A stretch of 14,635 nt of DNA from SZUA-365 sp964635845 (GTDB lineage: Bacteria; Bacteroidota; Ignavibacteria; SZUA-365), in contig CAZWNO010000100.1 in assembly GCA_964635845.1 (NCBI GenBank), positions 1 through 14,635 of the forward strand, given 5' to 3'. Every line of letters begins with the position of its first letter. Within the stretch, counting starts at the first letter, position 1. The position numbers and the translations under genes were made by a program. This document shows positions 13,047-14,635 of the stretch, piece after piece. The notes below the pieces were generated by a model. That model saw only the letters and a list, made by a program, of their open reading frames with translations. It did no database searches and had not been told where the DNA came from.

Positions 13047-13514
13047 ATGGGATCACAGCAGTCACCGCGATTTGAAATACGCCGCTCACGCGTGCACGGA
13101 TTCGGAGGCTTCGCCCTGCGGCGCATCCGGAAGGGCACGCGCATCGTCGAGTATCTCGGGGAACGCATTTCGGTCGAGGAGGGCAACGAGCGATACGATG
13201 ACGAGAAGTCGGAACACGCGCACGTCCTGCTGTTCACGGTGGACGACCACATCGTCATCGACGGCGGCGTCGGCGGCAGCGATGCGAAGTACTTCAATCA
13301 TTCCTGCACGCCCAACTGCGAGGCGCAGATCATCGGAGACCGCGTGTTCATCGTCGCCCTGCGCACGATCGAACCCGGAGAGGAACTGACCTACGACTAT
13401 CACCTCGACTATGACGGCGAGCAGGACGACACGACCCTGCGGCGCTACGCCTGCCTCTGCGGCGCCACATCCTGCCGCGGCACCATGCTCGAGCCGCAGC
13501 GACGAAAGAACTGA
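13047..13514 (+). CDS. SET-domain protein-lysine methyltransferase with post-SET
   Basis: Product of 155 residues. The start is the ATG at 13047, with AGGA 7 bases upstream; a TTG at 13011 in the same frame would add 12 poorly conserved-looking residues. Essentially the whole protein is a compact SET domain. The N-terminal part has GFGGFALRRIRKGTRIVEYLGE (19-40), which contains the SAM-binding G-x-G type loop. The core motif NHSCTPNC (84-91) and GEELTYDY (111-118) with the active-site tyrosines are intact. A post-SET zinc motif C-x-C-x4-C (Cys136, 138, 143) follows, with Cys87 of NHSC as the likely fourth ligand. By family it transfers methyl groups from SAM to a protein lysine; there is no signal peptide, so it is cytoplasmic. 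The target is unknown, with DNA-binding or ribosomal proteins as candidates. It is divergent from the T9SS propeller gene. Confidence 0.92.
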   Translation: MGSQQSPRFEIRRSRVHGFGGFALRRIRKGTRIVEYLGERISVEEGNERYDDEKSEHAHVLLFTVDDHIVIDGGVGGSDAKYFNHSCTPNCEAQIIGDRVFIVALRTIEPGEELTYDYHLDYDGEQDDTTLRRYACLCGATSCRGTMLEPQRRKN

Positions 13515-13531
13515 ATACGAATCGCCCGGGA

Positions 13532-13574
13532 ATGCAAACGCCCCGTCCGCCGGAAGCGGACGAGGCGTTTGCAT
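13532..13574 (+). terminator. Long hairpin after the SET gene
   Basis: ATGCAAACGCC (13532-13542) pairs with GGCGTTTGCAT (13564-13574). Inside, after one C/A mismatch, CGTCCGC (13544-13550) pairs with GCGGACG (13556-13562) around the loop CGGAA, giving 18 pairs in all. It begins 17 bases past the SET stop codon. No T tract follows on either strand, so its termination strength is uncertain. Confidence 0.62.
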
Positions 13575-13626
13575 GAATGATGACAGGCCTTGCTGAGAGC
13601 GCCCGGCAGTCCGCGGACCCCAGGCT

Positions 13627-13661
13627 GCCGATGGCCAACGGCTAATGGCCAACAGCCAACG
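13627..13661. repeat. Period-7 degenerate tandem repeat (consensus GCCAACG)
   Basis: Five gapless heptamers, GCCGATG, GCCAACG, GCTAATG, GCCAACA and GCCAACG, end at the base before the stop codon of the minus-strand gene (13662-13664). The period, the leading GCY and the position against a stop codon are the same as at 3133-3160. Confidence 0.88.
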
Positions 13662-14635
13662 TCACACGATGACTCTCCAGCTGTTCAGCGCCTTCATATA
13701 GTTGGCGCGCTCGAAGGCCGCGGGTTCCGCGACGGAACGCTGGCTCATGCTTCCCTTCAGCTGCGCGACGGAGGCGTATTCCTTTTCCTCCATCCACTGT
13801 TGCAGTCCGCCGAGTACGGTCGCGATGTGCTGGGGCCCGTGATGCAGGAGCGCCGAGCACATCATCGCCACGTCCGCGCCGGCCATGAGCATTTTCAGCG
13901 CGTCGAGATGCGTGTGCACGCCGGTGGTCGCGGCCATCGAGGCCTTGATGTGTCCGTGGAGGATGGCGATCCAGCGCAGCGGCAGGCGTCCCTCGCTCGA
14001 GGTGCTCAGGTTCACGGCGGGCACGACCTCGAGTTTCTCGAGATCGAAGTCGGGCTGATAGAAACGGTTGAACATCACCAGGGCGTCGGCGCCGGCATCG
14101 TCGAGCTTCTTCGCCATGGCGGCCATGGTGCTGAAGTACGGACTCAGCTTCATGGCGACGGGAATCTTCACCGCGTTCTTGACGCGGCGCAGATCCTCGA
14201 CGTAGATGCTTTCGATTTCCTCGGACTTGTAGTTCGGACTGGTGGGAATGTAGTACACGTTGAGTTCGAGTCCGTCCGCGCCGGCTTCCTCGATCTTCTT
14301 CGCGTACTCGAGCCAGCCGCCGGCGGAGACGCCGTTGAGACTGCCGATAATGGGAATGCCCGTCGCTTCCTTCGCGCCGCGGATATGCTCGAGATATTCG
14401 TCGGGACCGAAATTGTACTCCGCGATCGCGGGGAAGTAGCTCATCGCTTCCTGGTAGCTCTCGGTGCCCTGGGTGAGGAAGTGGTCGAGCTCGCGCTGTT
14501 CATGCGCGAGTTGCTCTTCGAACAGCGAATACATGACGATGGCGGAGGCGCCGGCGTCTTCCATGCGCTTGATGTTGCCGAGTTCCTTCGACAGCGGCGA
14601 GGCCGACGGGACCAGCGGATTCTTCAGCCGCAATC
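13662..14635 (-). CDS. Dihydroorotate dehydrogenase-like flavoprotein (5' end outside window)
   Basis: At least 323 residues of an FMN-binding TIM barrel are visible. The first visible residues, RLKNPLVPSASPLS, match the usual second strand start of this family, which is preceded by a YLG-type segment. The TTG at 14633 is therefore a Leu codon inside the gene, and the true start is beyond the right edge by roughly ten codons. Barrel features include SLNGVSAGGWLEYAKKIEEAG (98-118), GLELNVYYIPTSP (121-133), IPVAMKLSPYF (157-167), ALVMFNRF (184-191) and AGADVAMMCSALLHHG (251-266), the last being the phosphate-binding end. Where class 1 DHODs have NxSCPN with the catalytic Cys, this protein has NVYYIP, so it is probably not a pyrimidine-pathway DHOD. 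It belongs to the DHOD-like group whose reaction is unclear. No terminator with a T tract is seen; the period-7 repeat follows its stop directly. Confidence 0.9.
   Translation of the reverse strand, partial: LRLKNPLVPSASPLSKELGNIKRMEDAGASAIVMYSLFEEQLAHEQRELDHFLTQGTESYQEAMSYFPAIAEYNFGPDEYLEHIRGAKEATGIPIIGSLNGVSAGGWLEYAKKIEEAGADGLELNVYYIPTSPNYKSEEIESIYVEDLRRVKNAVKIPVAMKLSPYFSTMAAMAKKLDDAGADALVMFNRFYQPDFDLEKLEVVPAVNLSTSSEGRLPLRWIAILHGHIKASMAATTGVHTHLDALKMLMAGADVAMMCSALLHHGPQHIATVLGGLQQWMEEKEYASVAQLKGSMSQRSVAEPAAFERANYMKALNSWRVIV

Noticed and set aside
14631..14633. TTG as the start of the DHOD-like gene.
   Set aside because: Family members have several conserved residues before RLKNPLVPSASP, so this codon is an internal Leu and the gene is cut by the window edge.

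Overview
The window is GC-rich, gene-dense bacterial DNA with no rRNA, tRNA, CRISPR array, insertion sequence or phage gene that I can see. Two large secreted proteins (3158-7438 and 11487-12893, both minus) end in a type IX secretion (T9SS) sorting domain. Three minus- or plus-strand genes are preceded by the TAnnTTTG element typical of Bacteroidota promoters. Together these point to the Bacteroidota/Ignavibacteria/Kapabacteria side of the FCB group. The high GC argues against a classical low-GC Bacteroidia; I cannot place it more finely.

Layout from left to right. A period-8/16 G-rich tandem repeat (1-94) and a minus-strand terminator lie downstream of a helical lipoprotein with LTxxQ-like repeats (195-1325, minus). 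Divergent from it is mtgA, a monofunctional peptidoglycan glycosyltransferase (1510-2223, plus). It converges on mntP, a manganese exporter (2401-2964, minus). The 177-bp gap between them is filled by two copies of a ~50-bp repeat, a hexanucleotide repeat and a hairpin. After more repeats and a 14-bp perfect hairpin comes a 1426-residue multidomain T9SS cargo protein (3158-7438, minus). A 345-bp divergent control region follows, containing an unusually good TTGACA-N17-TATACT promoter. It leads into a two-gene operon of exported TldD- and TldE-like proteins (7784-9520 and 9552-11396, plus). A bidirectional terminator separates these from a second T9SS cargo protein, probably a beta-propeller (11487-12893, minus). 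Divergent from that is a small SET-domain protein methyltransferase with a post-SET zinc motif (13047-13514, plus). The right edge holds most of a dihydroorotate-dehydrogenase-like flavoprotein (13662-14635, minus), whose start lies outside the window.

Most genes act in the envelope: peptidoglycan synthesis, a lipoprotein, metal export, an exported peptidase pair and two T9SS-secreted proteins. Apart from the tldD/tldE pair they do not form one operon. The items most worth following up are the exported TldD/TldE pair with its own distinct promoter, the bacterial SET/post-SET enzyme, and a recurring class of period-7 degenerate tandem repeats that abut stop codons at two places and occur at a third.
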